Part shown: positions 50,012 through 63,274 of the stretch, piece by piece
Numbering within the stretch: position 1 is the stretch's first letter
Layout: every line of letters starts with the position of its first letter
Origin: Paramecium tetraurelia
Lineage: Eukaryota; Ciliophora; Oligohymenophorea; Peniculida; Parameciidae
Assembly (NCBI RefSeq): GCF_000165425.1
Contig: NW_001799344.1
Location: 253,910 to 317,909 of the forward strand
Reading direction: 5' to 3'
Length of the DNA: 64,000 nt
Made by a program: the position numbers and the translations under genes
Notes under the pieces: model-generated
Databases searched by the model: none
What the model was told of the DNA's origin: nothing
Seen by the model: the letters and a program-made list of their open reading frames with translations, nothing else

Positions 50012-51748
50012 ATGTAATAAATTCCTAATTTAGAAAACGATGATTTTATTGAAAAATATTAAGTTAAAGGCTAACTAGGAAGGGGGTCATATGGTGCAGT
50101 AAAATTTTGATATTAATCAAGGTTTATTAAGTTATTGATCCCAATGGATAGATATATGCTCTTAAATGTATATATAAAAGTCGTTTTAAAGAAGTCAATG
50201 GATAAGTGGGAAATTTAATTTAGAACGAAGTTGATGCATTATAAAAACTCGAAAGTTAATATATTGTTAAATTAATATCAACTTTTTATTCGGATTATCA
50301 AGGAGAATCTCTTTTTTGCATATTATTGGAATTTTGTGAAGGTAATTATTATATGCTTTACTTTAGGTGGAAATCTTTTGGAATATTTAATTCAACAGTA
50401 AGATACATTTAATTAACAAAATGCCATAATTTTTTTCAAATAAATCCTTTAAGGAATGAAGGAAATCCATTAGAAGAGGATCATTCATAGAGATCTAAAA
50501 TTAGCTAATATTTTGATACACAAAGATCAAATAAAAATTGCTGACTTTGGTTTCTGTCATATCCTAAATTCTGATGTATTTATCTCATCTAACATAAAGA
50601 CAAGCTAAATTAATTTGAACTTAGGTACACTCGGCAATTAGGCACCAGAAGTTTTGGATGATTAACCTTATGGATTAAAGTCGGACATGTTTTCAATAGG
50701 TGTCATTTTATACTAATTATTGTTTCTTGCATATCCATTTAGTATAAAAAATTAGGAAACCTTTTTAGACGAGGTCTCGAATTCAAGTATTTTTCAATAG
50801 TATTCTTTAGATCCACCTTCATTTAAGAAAAATGGTAGAAAAGTAGAACAATATTTGGAAGATTTACTTACCAAAATGTTAAGAAAAGATCCCGCTAACA
50901 GATTAGATTGGACAGATCTATTCAAATCCAAGCTATTTCAAAATAGTTATTCATGTATTCTAAAGATGATATAAAGAAATTTTTGGTTTATCAACAATAG
51001 ATGAATAAACTGAAATAGACCCTGTTTAAAGCTATATTTTTTATCAATAGCAGGTATGTGCCGATTTTGTAGAGTCAACTGTTATAATTGATAAAAAAAA
51101 ACCTATTTATCTTGATCGAGAATCTCAAATATCATTTTTAATGTACACTCAAGAATTCAGCTTTCAAATTTATCATAGATAGATTTTAATGGTAAGATAA
51201 ATAAAATACTTAGTGTCTTTTTCCATGTTTCCTAATACACAAGCAGTTATATAAGAAATAAATGGAATACTAGGATTAAAATAAAAATATGTCTTATGAT
51301 CTCACCAATACCCATTAAATTCTAACTTACCAATATTAAGTTGTAATGTAATGACTATCTTATTTTCAGGGCAAATCATGATAAACTTAACAAATTAAAC
51401 ATTATTCAGAAGAATTGGGAAATTGAAATAATAAATCTATCAATGAGTCCATAATTTTCAAATATATTTTCAGAAGCACTTTTGAAATATTTAATAAGTC
51501 TAAGATAGGAAATCTTAAAGGATACGGAAGAATAAAAAATTAATTGGCAATAAATTTTGATTTTTTAAAATGATATTAACAATTAGCAGATTCATAAAGT
51601 ACTCTAAAAAATCAAGTTTTTTGTCTTAATACATAAAGTTCTATCTTTAGAAACATTAGAAAAAGAAGTATTTGATAAATTACTTAGTAACGCTCAAAAT
51701 GATTTTAAATAAATCGTGTACATTTATCAGAGCATAAAATTAAGTTGA
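50012..51748 (+). CDS. ULK/ATG1-like serine/threonine protein kinase
   Basis: Starts MQQIPNLENDDFIEKYQVKG, followed directly by the glycine loop QLGRGSYGAVK. The VAIK lysine is in IYALKCIYKS. HRDLKLANILI is the catalytic loop, IADFGFCHIL the DFG motif and GTLGNQAPEVL the APE motif; then SDMFSIGVILYQLL. The lobe order and DFGF resemble the ULK/aurora-like ciliate kinases. About 250 C-terminal residues after the kinase domain end IYQSIKLS and carry no domain I recognise. An intron after GAVK and one near 50342 are needed. Confidence 0.85.
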
Positions 51749-51812
51749 ATTTAACCTATTGATTGTAATAAACATTTCAAATTAATAATAAATATAAAAT
51801 AGTAGTTTCAAA

Positions 51813-54800
51813 TCAATTTCCTGCCTTTTGCTTTAAGTTAAACATAAACTCTAACTTTACCAACTTAACATGAATATCAATTCTGAAAAACAATTTTCTT
51901 AAAACAATATCTTATTGTCTTCGTTTCATATTTGATCCTTTATCAGCATTTAATGGTCTAACTGGAATTTTTAATTGTTTAATTGGAGATGTTTCTGACT
52001 TTTTTTTTGTATTCTGTTCAATACTAGTTGATCTTAAGGATTATGGAATTTTTGAAGTTGATTAAACTTTTACCAATGTTGGTTCTTTGCCCTTTTAATT
52101 AGACAATTAGTTTAGGTTAATAATATCTAATACCTAAGCAACTGGAGTACGTTTAGTTTGATCCTCGAAAATTGATTAATCAATATGATAAACAATATTG
52201 CTGCCATCAAGAGGCTAATAACAGTTATCAGGACCAATAGCTTGAGTCTCAATTTATAATTGTTTAAATCTGTTTGTATCGATGCTTGAGCCTCTTGCAC
52301 TGCTATCTCTTCTGCTTCTTAAGGGAGTAAAGTTCTTTTCTGGTCTTAGAGCACTGCAGTTAATAGGTTATACTTTAATACGAGAAACTGCTTATTTTTA
52401 CTCAGAGAAATTTAGAGATGACTTATTATCGATTGCTGGTTATTTAACATCAGTGAATTAATTCACTTTTCTTGAATCACTCATTGAAATAGGAATTAAT
52501 TAAATTATTTATTCTCCATAATCTTTTTGAGGTGATTAAATATTTTTTGACTTTGGTTCCTCCATTATTTTCACTAAAACAATTTTATCTTGAGTCTATA
52601 ATTCAAATGTATTATTTTCTAATATAGTTTAAACAGGTTTTTGTTCTTTTAGAGTTAGCTTCTACGGTGAATCTTCTTTCTTAACTATAATATTCTCAAT
52701 TTATTTTTCAGTCAAGACATTGTTTAGCTCTACTTTTTCTTTAATCTCAGGAACAACCTCAACTTTTGAAATATTTTCCTATTCTTATTTTTTAAATAAA
52801 TTATATCGACTAGGACTTTTTTTCTTTTGTTAAACTGTTATTTAATCAAATATCTACATGATATTTTATATCTTATTATTATCCTACTTTTTTTCGCTCT
52901 ACAAAATTTACATAAAGCTATCTTGTTATTATTCTATGAAATCACTATTATTTTAGTAATCAATAACAGATTGTTATTCCATAACTTCAAAAGTTTTCTT
53001 TTGTTTTGAATTTTAAATTTACCCTGTCTTCAAGAACGATTTAATTTATTTTTATTATAAATCAGGAATTATAGCTTAGGATTCAAAAGGAATAAGGGAA
53101 GAAGTTGATTCTTATTCATCTTTGTATGTTTAAGACTCTAAGACTTAATCTAGTGATTTTTCTGGTTTTATATAAAGCTTATTGATTAAATTGTTTAATT
53201 TAGATTGAACAGGTGGTAAGTCTATGTCTAGTATTTCAATTTTTTATAATTAATTATTACTCACTTAAGGCAAAGAAGTGGATACAATTTCTTATTATTA
53301 TAATTTCGTTTTCAATTAATCTAACCTTTTTGAATTAGTTTTCAATTCTGTTTTAGTCTCGAAAATATCATTAATTAGAAAAACTTATCTTTTTAAATAA
53401 AATCTTCCTTTTTCGTCTTCATCTTGACAAACACTCTATTCGAATGAGCTTTCTTCATCCAATGTGTATAAACTATTATTCTAAGTTTTAAATCTTGGTT
53501 AATCATATATTTCTCTTATGGATTACAACTTCTAACTTATTGCATATTAAGTTTGCATTGGTAAATTTTAAGTTTTGATTTCGGAGTTTTCTTGCACTTT
53601 AACAACTTCAGTATTTTTTGATATTTCTTATTTGCATTCTTCATTATTTGGTTAGATTAGTAATTCAGATTTATTTTTGTATTATTCCAAGAATTTTGAT
53701 GGTTTTATTGAGAATTCTTCCAGTTCTTAGTTTGTATAACTATTTTCTTTATTGATATTGGGTTGTTCTTGTACTTAAATTGTTACTTGTTTCTCTATTT
53801 ATGGTAATTTTGTTATCTCAAGTGGAGCTAATATATCAGAATTAGATTAAGTGTTTTTTTTATAATTAAAAGTTGTATCTATCGAAAATTAATTAATTTC
53901 TTATTTCTTTTCTGATCTATATTCAATTTCTGAGATTTCTTATTTGTTTGATCTATTGAAGAAAATGTCTAGGATATTGTTATTTGTGGATTGACGAAAT
54001 CTTGATTCTTCAGATAAGTCCTCTTTTCTATCATACCTATCAGTTAATCGATTGCTGGTATCTAATCTTTCAGTTTTATCTCCTTTTACTTATTTACTTT
54101 GTCGAATATCTTAATTTCTTTTTTTAGTAGGGGGATCCCAAGAATCAAAAAGTTATTATTTTAGAGTCGAGACATTGCTTTTACAAAATGTCCTATCTAA
54201 AACTGACATTGATTAATCATTTTAATTAACCTTTTAAATCGTTCTTAATGAAGAACAACAGAATTATGAATGGATATCTGAATAAATAAATTTGATTTCT
54301 TAAAATTCTTTTTTTTTGAAATTGATTGTAATTTCATTGCCATAATTCATCTTTTTAAATAATGCCTAATTCACATAAAACTGATGAGATTAAAAATCTT
54401 CTAAATTCCATTATAAAAGAGATTTTCCTTAAATTGCAAATATAAATTTATTGTTGGCACTAATATCTTCCAAATTATTAATTTTTAATTTAATCATTTT
54501 ATTGGTGTAGCAATAGACATCGCCATTTTCTGTTAAAGCAAGACCACCAAATTAAAATAATAAGGATTTCTTAAAATATCCATTAATCCCCAATCCATTA
54601 AGTTAATGAATTGGTATTTAAACATCATTTTCAATGTTAAATATTTTTCCCCCAACTAAAGAATATATATACTACTAATGTACTTGTAATTAATGTTAAC
54701 TTTTCTTTGTAAGTACTTATATGTTTACAATGACTGTAGATTGACTTATTAGTTTTCCACCAAAACCCTCTTCCAGCATGATCAATTGCAGTTGTTGGGC

Positions 54801-55147
54801 TAATACTCATATAATTTTTGCCTTAAACTAACTGCTTTGGTTGAGAATCAATTGAAAATAGATCTCCATTACCTTTAAAGAATATTTTTATTTGTACTCA
54901 TTAAACAAAATATTACTTTTCCATCAGAACAAATTTGCTGGACTCCAGATAGCACATTAATTGCCTCCTATTCAGTAAATTATGTGATCTAATTATCACT
55001 AACTACAAGTCTTTTTAAGTTCTAATTATCAATAAAATAAAGTGAAGCACCCAACTTTATGGCTTAAGTAAATTTGAATCTAACTGTTTAGATATTCTAG
55101 AGTTATAATTAATTGCATACATCCAACTAATCAAAAATAACAGACAT
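51813..55147 (-). CDS. large protein with RCC1-like N-terminus
   Basis: The minus strand starts MSVIFDQLDVCNQLQLQNIQ. Over the first roughly 300 residues it shows repeating strand-turn units (FGGLALTENGDVYCYTNKMI; GNGDLFSIDSQPKQL; GRGFWWKTNKSIYSHC) like degenerate RCC1 beta-propeller blades. The remaining roughly 700 residues are Ser/Gln/Glu-rich and probably disordered (SKQVKGDKTERLDTSNRLTD, SYTNQELEEFSIKPSK), ending near QKAGN. Many short introns must exist, and I could not rule out two adjacent genes. It converges with the kinase gene, 64 bases apart. Confidence 0.5.
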
Positions 55148-55694
55148 ATTTTATATACGTTAATATTATAAATTATCAATAATTCAAGCAATTCACATTA
55201 TCTATAAAATAATGCACCTTATGATAAAGAAAATTCAAAAACTCGGAGTATTAGTCTTCAAATCAAAATGTTTTTATATCCATTTTTTCTATTATAAATT
55301 ACATGAATTCAACATTTTTAGAATTAAATTATTATAATGAAATCCATACAAAGAATAAAAACAAAATAATATAATCTTTCAAACTCTTGTTCTTTATAAT
55401 GTTTATTAATAGATAATATTATTATTAACACTTGATGATGCTCATTATGTTTAAAATAGATAAATTTTATATGAGATATAAAGGTATTAGGTATTATATT
55501 GCTTTCAAATAATATTTAAATGATTCTATCTCCTAAAGTTATAGAGAGAAGTTTTATCAAAATCCTAATTAAAGCTTTATTAAAATGATTCTTATATAAT
55601 TAATACTAGTTTCTTCTATTCCGTTTAATTTGTCTATAAACTTTTGATGATGAATTCTATAAAATATTATTAGGTAATTATAAAAAATATCAAA
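55148..55694. other. divergent intergenic region
   Basis: About 545 bases between divergent genes; AT-rich, nothing recognised. Confidence 0.45.
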
Positions 55695-57236
55695 ATGAAT
55701 TCATTATTCGAACTTTTAGATTGTTATGATGAAAAAGAAAAGGAGATCTTTGAATTGTAAATATCGCATGCTATTCAAGCCTCAATTCAAATAAAAATAA
55801 TATGATGGATTTTTTGAAATTAGTAATTGAAACCCCTAGTGACTTACATCCAAAGTATGTCTAAATCCCTTAATTAGATATCCTTTCATTGTCAGCGAAT
55901 TAATGTTTGGAAGCTATGAACAACTACTACAAATGATGTTTGAGTGGAATGGAGAACCAATTTAATATTTGCTGACATTCTTCAATTATCCATAAAATGA
56001 CACTTCGTGTGGCTATTTTGAAAAAATGATAAGACCTCTAATTTTATTGAAATCAAATGAAATCAAACCCTTCTTAGATATTTCTTCATGGATTAAATAT
56101 ATTGATTAGGAGTCTATTCAAAATATATTCTAAACAATATTGGCATCAAGCAATTTGGATGACAATTTCAAACAAGATCTGTTGGGAATGCTGTTAAATT
56201 AAAATATTATAAGTGAGAATGTGTTTCGTATAATAATTAAATACTCAGACTTATTTTAAATATACGTGAATCGATACCAGGAAATTTTTATTGTCATTTG
56301 TAATCAATCGCCTTCCTCATTTCATTAATTATGCACTATTGAATTATTTATGGGATGGAATATGATAAATCTAGAATGGCTTCATAACTAAATTAATTAT
56401 TTGGAATCGCTAATCTATAAAAATTTTGATTTTTGCAAATCCATGATGAATTTCTTACATAAACCATAAGGACTTACAGAAATTGATTTAAAAATCATAC
56501 ATATACTATCGCAAACAATGAACAGACCAGAAACAATTAAATTTCAGAATGTGTTATTGGAATTGTTAATTAAATATGAATGGAATAATAATTTATAAAA
56601 TATTGCCATTAAAATGTATGAGCAAATGTCTTAAGGGGATACACCTCATAAATAATATGTATTATTAGTAATGTAACATTTTAGTTTCAATCAATAATAA
56701 CTGATTTCATAACAGCTAATGTAAATTTCTAAAAATTCGAGTTTGGATTAAAAACCTAATTGCCAAGAGGATACAGATGGGTGTTTACTAGAATCGTAAA
56801 ATTATTTTCATTAAACTTCGATTAAGCTTAAGACATAAATGTATTGGAGGGCAAATATTTATTAAATGAAGACCCTTATAATACCAGAGAAAGATAATCT
56901 ATTAATATTCTAGAGAAGGTATCAGAAAGAAGAACATAATGGGCAAAAAGAATATAAGAAGAGGAAATGTAAAAACAAGAGGAAAAAGAACAAATTTAAA
57001 TTGAAGAAGAAGAAAATAATGAAAATGATTAATTCTTTCAACCTAGAAATAGTTTTGGAGTCAAACCACCAATAATAAATAATGATGAAGAAGTGGAAGA
57101 TGAAATTCCTGTAATAGAAAATTAACCTAGAAACAGTTTTGGAATAAAACCAATAATATATGAGGAAGAGGTGGAAGATGAAATTCCAATAAGAGGAAGA
57201 TCCAGTTGTTAATTCAAATAAGACGATAACGATTGA
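55695..57236 (+). CDS. SAPS-domain protein (SIT4/PP6 phosphatase regulatory subunit)
   Basis: Starts MNSLFELLDCYDEKEKEIFE; then MMDFLKLVIETPSDLHPKYV, PLIRYPFIVSELMFGSYEQL and CGYFEKMIRPLILLKSNEI, which follow the SAPS order (YPFIxSE then GYFxK...LL). A helical repeat region continues (FRIIIKYSDLFQIYVNRYQE). The C-terminus has a duplicated motif, PRNSFGVKPPIINNDEEVED and PRNSFGIKPIIYEEEVED, each followed by EIP. SAPS subunits dock PP6/SIT4 phosphatases. The first exon joins need two or three short introns before residue 60. Confidence 0.78.
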
Positions 57237-57507
57237 TTTCTAATTTTTGTTTATTTATAATATGATTGTAACTAAAAATTTAATGAAAAGTACAAGAAGT
57301 TCAACTAAATATATTCACTTATAGTAATCAAAATAATTCAATATAGTTTACAATCTATTATGATTTTCAATTTATGATTAGTATAATAGTTTGTTATTCA
57401 TAGCATCATTCAACATTAAATAAAATAATATCATGAATTAATTATAAAATTTATTATATACTAGAGTTTTTATCTTAAATATATTGATTAATTAAATAAA
57501 ATAAGAA

Positions 57508-57696
57508 ATGGATAAAGAAGACGAATTACACAATAAGGTAATTAAAGAATATAAAAATCCTTTGGAAGAGCATTTAAATTACAAAACTTACAATAGATTG
57601 ATGAGAGTTTGCTTTGCAATTTTGGTTATTTTGGGAATGTTGTAAACCTATCAATAATTCAAAAACAAAAGAGAACGAGTTTTGAGATTTCTATGA
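57508..57696 (+). CDS. small single-span membrane protein
   Basis: A 62-codon frame: MDKEDELHNKVIKEYKNPLE, then a hydrophobic span (VCFAILVILGML) and a basic end (KNKRERVLRFL). It has a Kozak-like A-rich context and no intron. No family recognised; complex I or COX accessory subunits have similar size and shape. Confidence 0.5.
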
Positions 57697-57830
57697 AAAT
57701 TTTTTCACGTTAATATTTTTTTTTTCATATATTTTCAAATATCTCAAAATGGTTCTCGACTTACTAAATAATAAAATACTTTTTTTATAAATTTAATTTA
57801 TAGTTTATTTTGATATATTTATATAGATCC

Positions 57831-60320
57831 TCAAATTTTGGTTGGCTAATCTTTTCTTTTTATTATCTTACTTATTGTTAACGCAGCACTTTGATTAATT
57901 GTGAATTTACTCTTTTATTCATTGTTTAATTTCATATTTCTTTTCATTCTTATATAAATATTTTATATTTATACCTAAAAAGAACCATGCCAATATTGTA
58001 TTCTGGATAATAGGTTTCAAAGTCTTACATTCTGTCTAAATTAATTTTATAGATTTCCTCCATACAAGGATACTTATAATATTTTCAAAGATAAAATACA
58101 TCACTAATAAAATTTAAGAATTCGGTAGCAGTAGGTAAACTAGTAGTTTTTAGATTGAAAATTGGACTTGTGTTACTTTAGAGTGAAGGCAGGATGTTCA
58201 GAGAAAGAGGTTGATTCAATATTTTTGAAATTTTTAAATCAAAAATGTTTCTACTTAGGGACTTTTATTATAGTTATTAAGCTGAATTTTATTAACAATA
58301 TTCTAGTTGCTGTTATTATTCATTTTATTTGATATTCTCATTATTGATTTCGATTAGGAGATTGTTTTATGATTCTCCTTATAATTGTAACTCATTTTTT
58401 TCTTAATTTGACTCTATAACACTGGATGATTGCTACGAAAATTCAGATGAAACTTCTTCAATTTCAGCTTCATTCAAATGTATTGCATTTATTTACTTAA
58501 AATGATTTAGAAAACAATTTTAATTTCGTTTCCTTCCTCTATCAACTAATATATAATAAAGAATCCATACATGATTTTCTAGGTTAATTTGGAGAATAGA
58601 GGTATTTATCATAAAAACCAATATTGTTTTTTATTAAATGTATTTGTGGACAATTAATTAATAAATGAGTCCTATCCTAACAATATTAACAAACTGAATC
58701 TATGATTTAATAGTTGTTATTAAATAAAATTTAATCTTTAATGAATGCAGCAATTTCCTATAATTAATTAAATAAATACCAAATCTTAGATATTAGATGA
58801 TATAATTTTTAGAAATTTTTCCCTGCTTAACTTATAAAGTATGCAATAACCTAAACCTGTTATTAGATTTTGATTTTCTTAGCCAGTAAAAAAGGAATAT
58901 TAACCAAAACATTGGCCACTGAATATTTTTTTATATTCTGGTATTGATTCTGTTAAGCCATATGCAACTTTGCCTTAATTTACAAGATAAATATTATATT
59001 AGTCACCATAGTGATTACATCTGAATTTATCATTTATATTAAGTATAATTGGGGTAAGATTTTAAGCTATTTATTATTATGTTGATTTGGAAAATTGAGA
59101 AAATATTCGAAATTATTTTACAAAGTTGAGTAATTATTGCTCTTTAAATTCTTGAAATAGTTATTCCTTTTCTAAACATTATTCAAAATAATTTTCTATG
59201 TTTTAAAAATTTTAATCCTTTAAACATACTTCCTCTAACTTCCTAGAAATTTAATACTTTAAAGTTTATGAAATTTTCTATTTGTACAAGAATCTTTAGA
59301 GTAATTTCAATTCTTTTATTTTTTTGAATTCTTAGTAAAATTCAAGAGAATCTAAAATTATGAGTTTGATAATTAAAATTTTATAAAACAAAAGGATAAA
59401 AGTAGTACACATACTGAAAATTCGATTTGATAATGAATCAATTTCAACTTCCAATTTGAAATTTCCAATTAAATAATATAGTTAACATAAATCTGTAGGT
59501 ACTCCTAAAACATATCTTAAGATCCTTTAACTTAATCATCTATTATAAATTATTATCTCAAATTGATACATGTAAAATAATGGCAAGTATGTAAAATTTA
59601 AACAATCTAGATTGTTAAATCACTCATCTCATAATATAATCTCTTATTGAATGCTAGAAATATCTTTTTATAAGTTATAAGTTCGATTATTAGCAAACTA
59701 ATCGTTTTTATGAATTCGTTATCTGAAAGTATTAGCATGGTAAGCAAAACTATAGAAGATGTATCCATCAAAATTTTTGATGACTTAAAAATATATTCAA
59801 GAAATTATTTACTCTAATATAAATATTCTTCTTAGCATATTTAAGATGTATATTTATATATTTAATCTAAAATGGTTAGAATAATCAAGGAAGTAAATAA
59901 ATAATTCCCATATCCATTTGTTTAGTAAATGTATTCTACTGGAGAAATGATCAAGATTAAAATACAGAAAAAGAAAATGATTGAATCCCAAATCAAATTT
60001 AATTAAGGTTAAAGGGAATTCTTATATATCTTTTTTCCAGCATTTAAAGGAGAAAAAAGCAATTAGTTAATAAATTTATGTTGTTTATTTTTTAGGGTAA
60101 GGTGTTATTTTAATTTATTAATAAATGCTAATACCTTTTTTTAATTTTATTGGAATGTATTCGCTTGTGTAATATTGTTTTTTACAATAGTTTATTCTCC
60201 TTGATTTCTAAATTACCAAGTAATCCCTTTGGTTTGCTTATTAGCTTTCAAATCAAATATCTCAAAAGCAGGTGTTTTATCCTCTTCTACTTCATATGAA
60301 GGTTGTCTAGGATGAGACAT
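57831..60320 (-). CDS. cyclic-nucleotide-binding-domain membrane protein (CNG/HCN-channel-like)
   Basis: From MSHPRQPSYEVEEDKTPAFE, several membrane spans follow (LIWDSIIFFFCILILIISPV; LLTMLILSDNEFIKTISL; KLIIL). A C-linker comes next (FYQEFKKIKELKLLQRFLYK; KYQISRKLEEV). A cyclic-nucleotide-binding domain follows (FSQFSKSTQQQIAQNLTPII; GKVAYGLTES; GQCFGQYSFFTG), then CQDRTHLLINCPQIHL, a ciliate-channel Cys/His motif. The C-terminal tail is Gln/Glu-rich and ends KRKDQPTKI. The TxGYGD potassium filter expected between spans 5 and 6 was not found in any frame at 59400-59560. Several introns are needed. Confidence 0.7.
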
Positions 60321-61278
60321 ATTTATCCTTTTACCCACTTGAAAAGAATTTTCTTTCTAATTGTTATTTATCCTAAGACTTAGAAATTGTAAATACATTA
60401 TACTTCCGTCATAACTTTGAGAAGGACTAAGAATTAAAAACTCATTTTTTATTTCATCTTATATCATCTATTTTATAAAATAATAATGAAGTTCAAAGAA
60501 TTTTTCATTATAATTTTAAACTGATATTGAAATGTATCTCTTATCTTAAAGCTTTTTTTTTTCAATTAATAAGCCACACTAATCGAAGTTATTTTTAAAC
60601 TAATCTAAATAAACAACAACAGTATAATTTATAAATTTTTTGATTGATCTTATGAGAAGTAATGGTATTAAATATAAAGTTAAAAACCTAAAAGTTTTAC
60701 CCAAACAAATGTTTGTAATTAATTTTTATTAAATGGTTGCTTTTGATAAATAATTGATAAAAATTGCTCTGAAAATATAAATTAAAAATATATTTTAGAT
60801 AATTATAATCTTCAGAACTTTATCAATGTTTCTAAGTTATCAGTATTATTTCTTGATTTAAAAGTGAGATCTTTAATAAAACATACTAAAACATAAATTT
60901 TTAAATCATTTTTAAACCTATATTGTTCCTTATTTATGGACAAATCTTTTTTGAACAATCTCCATTATATTAATCTAAAGTTTTCAAATTTTTGAATTGA
61001 TAAAGAAATTCTTTAAAAATCAAAAAAAATAAATAGGAAAACCATAGCAAACAGAATAAAATTATGTTTTGTTAATTATGCTAATTTTTTCAATTTACTC
61101 GCTATTTTAATTAAATTAAAATATAAATTTTATGTTCTCAGTTATTATATGACTAAAGAGTTTACATCTATCAAAAGTCATATTATTTCTGTCAAAATTA
61201 TAGAAATATAGGGAGAGAAAGGAACGCCCTAGTTCAATTAGGAATAATTATCACTTATATATTTACAATATTCATGAT
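60321..61278 (-). other. unassigned region with coding-like minus frame
   Basis: Upstream of the channel-like gene the same minus frame stays open to about 60900. It reads protein-like sequence (LIEKKKLQDKRYISISVQNY; EFLILSPSQSYDGSIMYLQF) that would run into MSHPRQ. Either the channel protein begins further upstream or a separate gene ends here. The rest of the region is AT-rich with nothing recognised. Confidence 0.3.
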
Positions 61279-61632
61279 TCATTTTTATTTAATTTATTAT
61301 TGCATCTCTTCTTTTATTCTTCTTTTTCTCTTTTATTTAACTTATATTGTTTCCTGCTTTGTAATTTCTTTTCTTATTTTTATAAAATTATCCTATTTGC
61401 TAAGTAAAACATTCCAATTTGTTAAGGGATCCTCCTCTTAAATAACCAACGTATCAAAATAAGGTTCATTACATTTCAACCCTAAATTTTATGATAAACT
61501 TGATAATTAAAATTTTTACTTTTAAAGTACACCCTTAAACATATTCCTCTCTCTAATCATCTTTTATTTTAATTTTGTATAAGTGGCCTCTAATTTTACA
61601 ATGTAATTAATCAAATTGGTTTAATCACTCAT
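61279..61632 (-). CDS. small coiled-coil protein
   Basis: A single 117-codon frame: MSDQTNLINYIVKLEATYTK, KMIRERNMFKGVLQKQKF, NEPYFDTLVIQEEDPLTNWN, ending in a basic coiled coil (KRKRRIKEEMQQQIKQK). No domain recognised. It is divergent from the next gene with 85 bases between starts. Confidence 0.65.
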
Positions 61633-61717
61633 TTTTTATTTTATAATAAAAATATAAAAACAACAATCGAAGACCAAAATTTCCAAGGTAATTTTTTCTA
61701 TATAATAATTTTCAATT

Positions 61718-63274
61718 ATGAATTTGAATCGAATTCCTTTGGCACCTTTGACTCCAATATAAGTACAACAACTAGCTCGTTTACCTAGAGCGCAAAAAAA
61801 TCAAAATTGTTTAACCTGTATCCCTACAAATCCTAATAGCCTTGGATAAAGTAAATACACATCAACAAACTACTAAATTAAAATTTATAAGAAAATTGTA
61901 TTAGAACTTCTGAATTCTATTTAAAATTCCCCCTTTCTAGAATTTATGTTTGGATTATAGGTAGAATTCAAGTCATCTTATCAATTTCTTATTAGTCCAA
62001 CTGAAAGTCTTATCAACTATTTAAACCTACACTATGACATCAAGTAGCTGTATAGAATTTATGATAATATCTATAAATAAAATGCTACTAAGATTAAGAT
62101 TTATATAAATATCTCAGAAATAGATTTAATATTACAATTATTAAGATCTATAGTTAAATAGATGCCTCACATTAGCCGAATAAGAGAAGTACTAAAAAAT
62201 TAGTAAGTAAAAGACATTGTAAGTATTAAAAAGACTTAAATTGAAGATCCAAAATTAAATTAAATAATAACCTTGATCTAATATATTTTTAATTCATAAC
62301 TCACAAAATTAAATAGTTAGATCATATTTAAGAAGGAACAACAGGAAAACATTGTTAAAGATCAATCTTTTTATCATATTTAAAATAATGTTTAGTCAAT
62401 TATGATATCTTTATTTTTGCAATATTGCTTATAAAGGAAAATATTACTTCCAGAAATAATATATTCTATTACATTTATCACTAATTCTAAGAATCTAACT
62501 GTGGGACCAAGCTTTGTTAATGACATTCCAGATTCAAATGCTTTTGATGAATTTAAATAGAAAATTAACTATAGAAGATATTAAAGGAGTTTTAATTTAT
62601 AAGGCCTTATTGAATATGAAGATTATTTAATTTAACAATTTAAAATCTCTTATCCTATGAAAAATATTGAGACCGATTTAGTTCAAACAATAATATTAGT
62701 TTAAGAGAATTAACTTTAAATTGTTGACAGATTAAGAAGAATATTTCAGAGTCAAAGAAGCAAAATAATGATTGACAATTTGGGTAGTAATCCCTTAAAT
62801 CAGATTGGAATGAGCATTTCTAATATTATTCTTGAATTACAAAACACAGTGAAACAAAGTGAAACTAGTTAATAAATAAAAAGGATGTCCAAAAATTTAA
62901 GCTTGAAAATAAAAAAACTATGATATTACAAAAATATATTAGATTATATAATAAGATATTCAACCTTTTAATTCAGGCAATGAACTAATAGCATTTTTCC
63001 AAACTTCAAATGGAGTTTAAACTTTCTATTGTTATTATTATGAAATTTAGTTTGCTTATTGCTATTAGTTAGAGAACAAAGAGTATCCTCCTAATCTGCT
63101 GAATTCAAAATTTGATTTACAAATACTATTGGAATACTCATATGATAAATTAAAGTATTTATCAAATGTTGGTAATTCTTCTTTTTAAATTGACTAGGTA
63201 ATTTCAAAATTTACTTTTAATTATATTTTCTTCCTTTCCTCATTCCATAATTGCTCGTAATGGCTTGGATATGA
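61718..63274 (+). CDS. unrecognised protein
   Basis: Starts MNLNRIPLAPLTPIQVQQLA. A first exon of about 390 codons holds helical, moderately hydrophobic sequence (YKKIVLELLNSIQNSPFLEF, NIYKQNATKIKIYINISEID, LVQENQLQIVDRLRRIFQSQ). Later exons read FFQTSNGVQTFYCYYYEIQF and FDLQILLEYSYDKLKYLSNV. With a final intron of about 26 nt near 63176 it ends LLVMAWI before TGA at 63272-63274. No domain recognised; the helical content suggests a scaffold. Confidence 0.6.
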
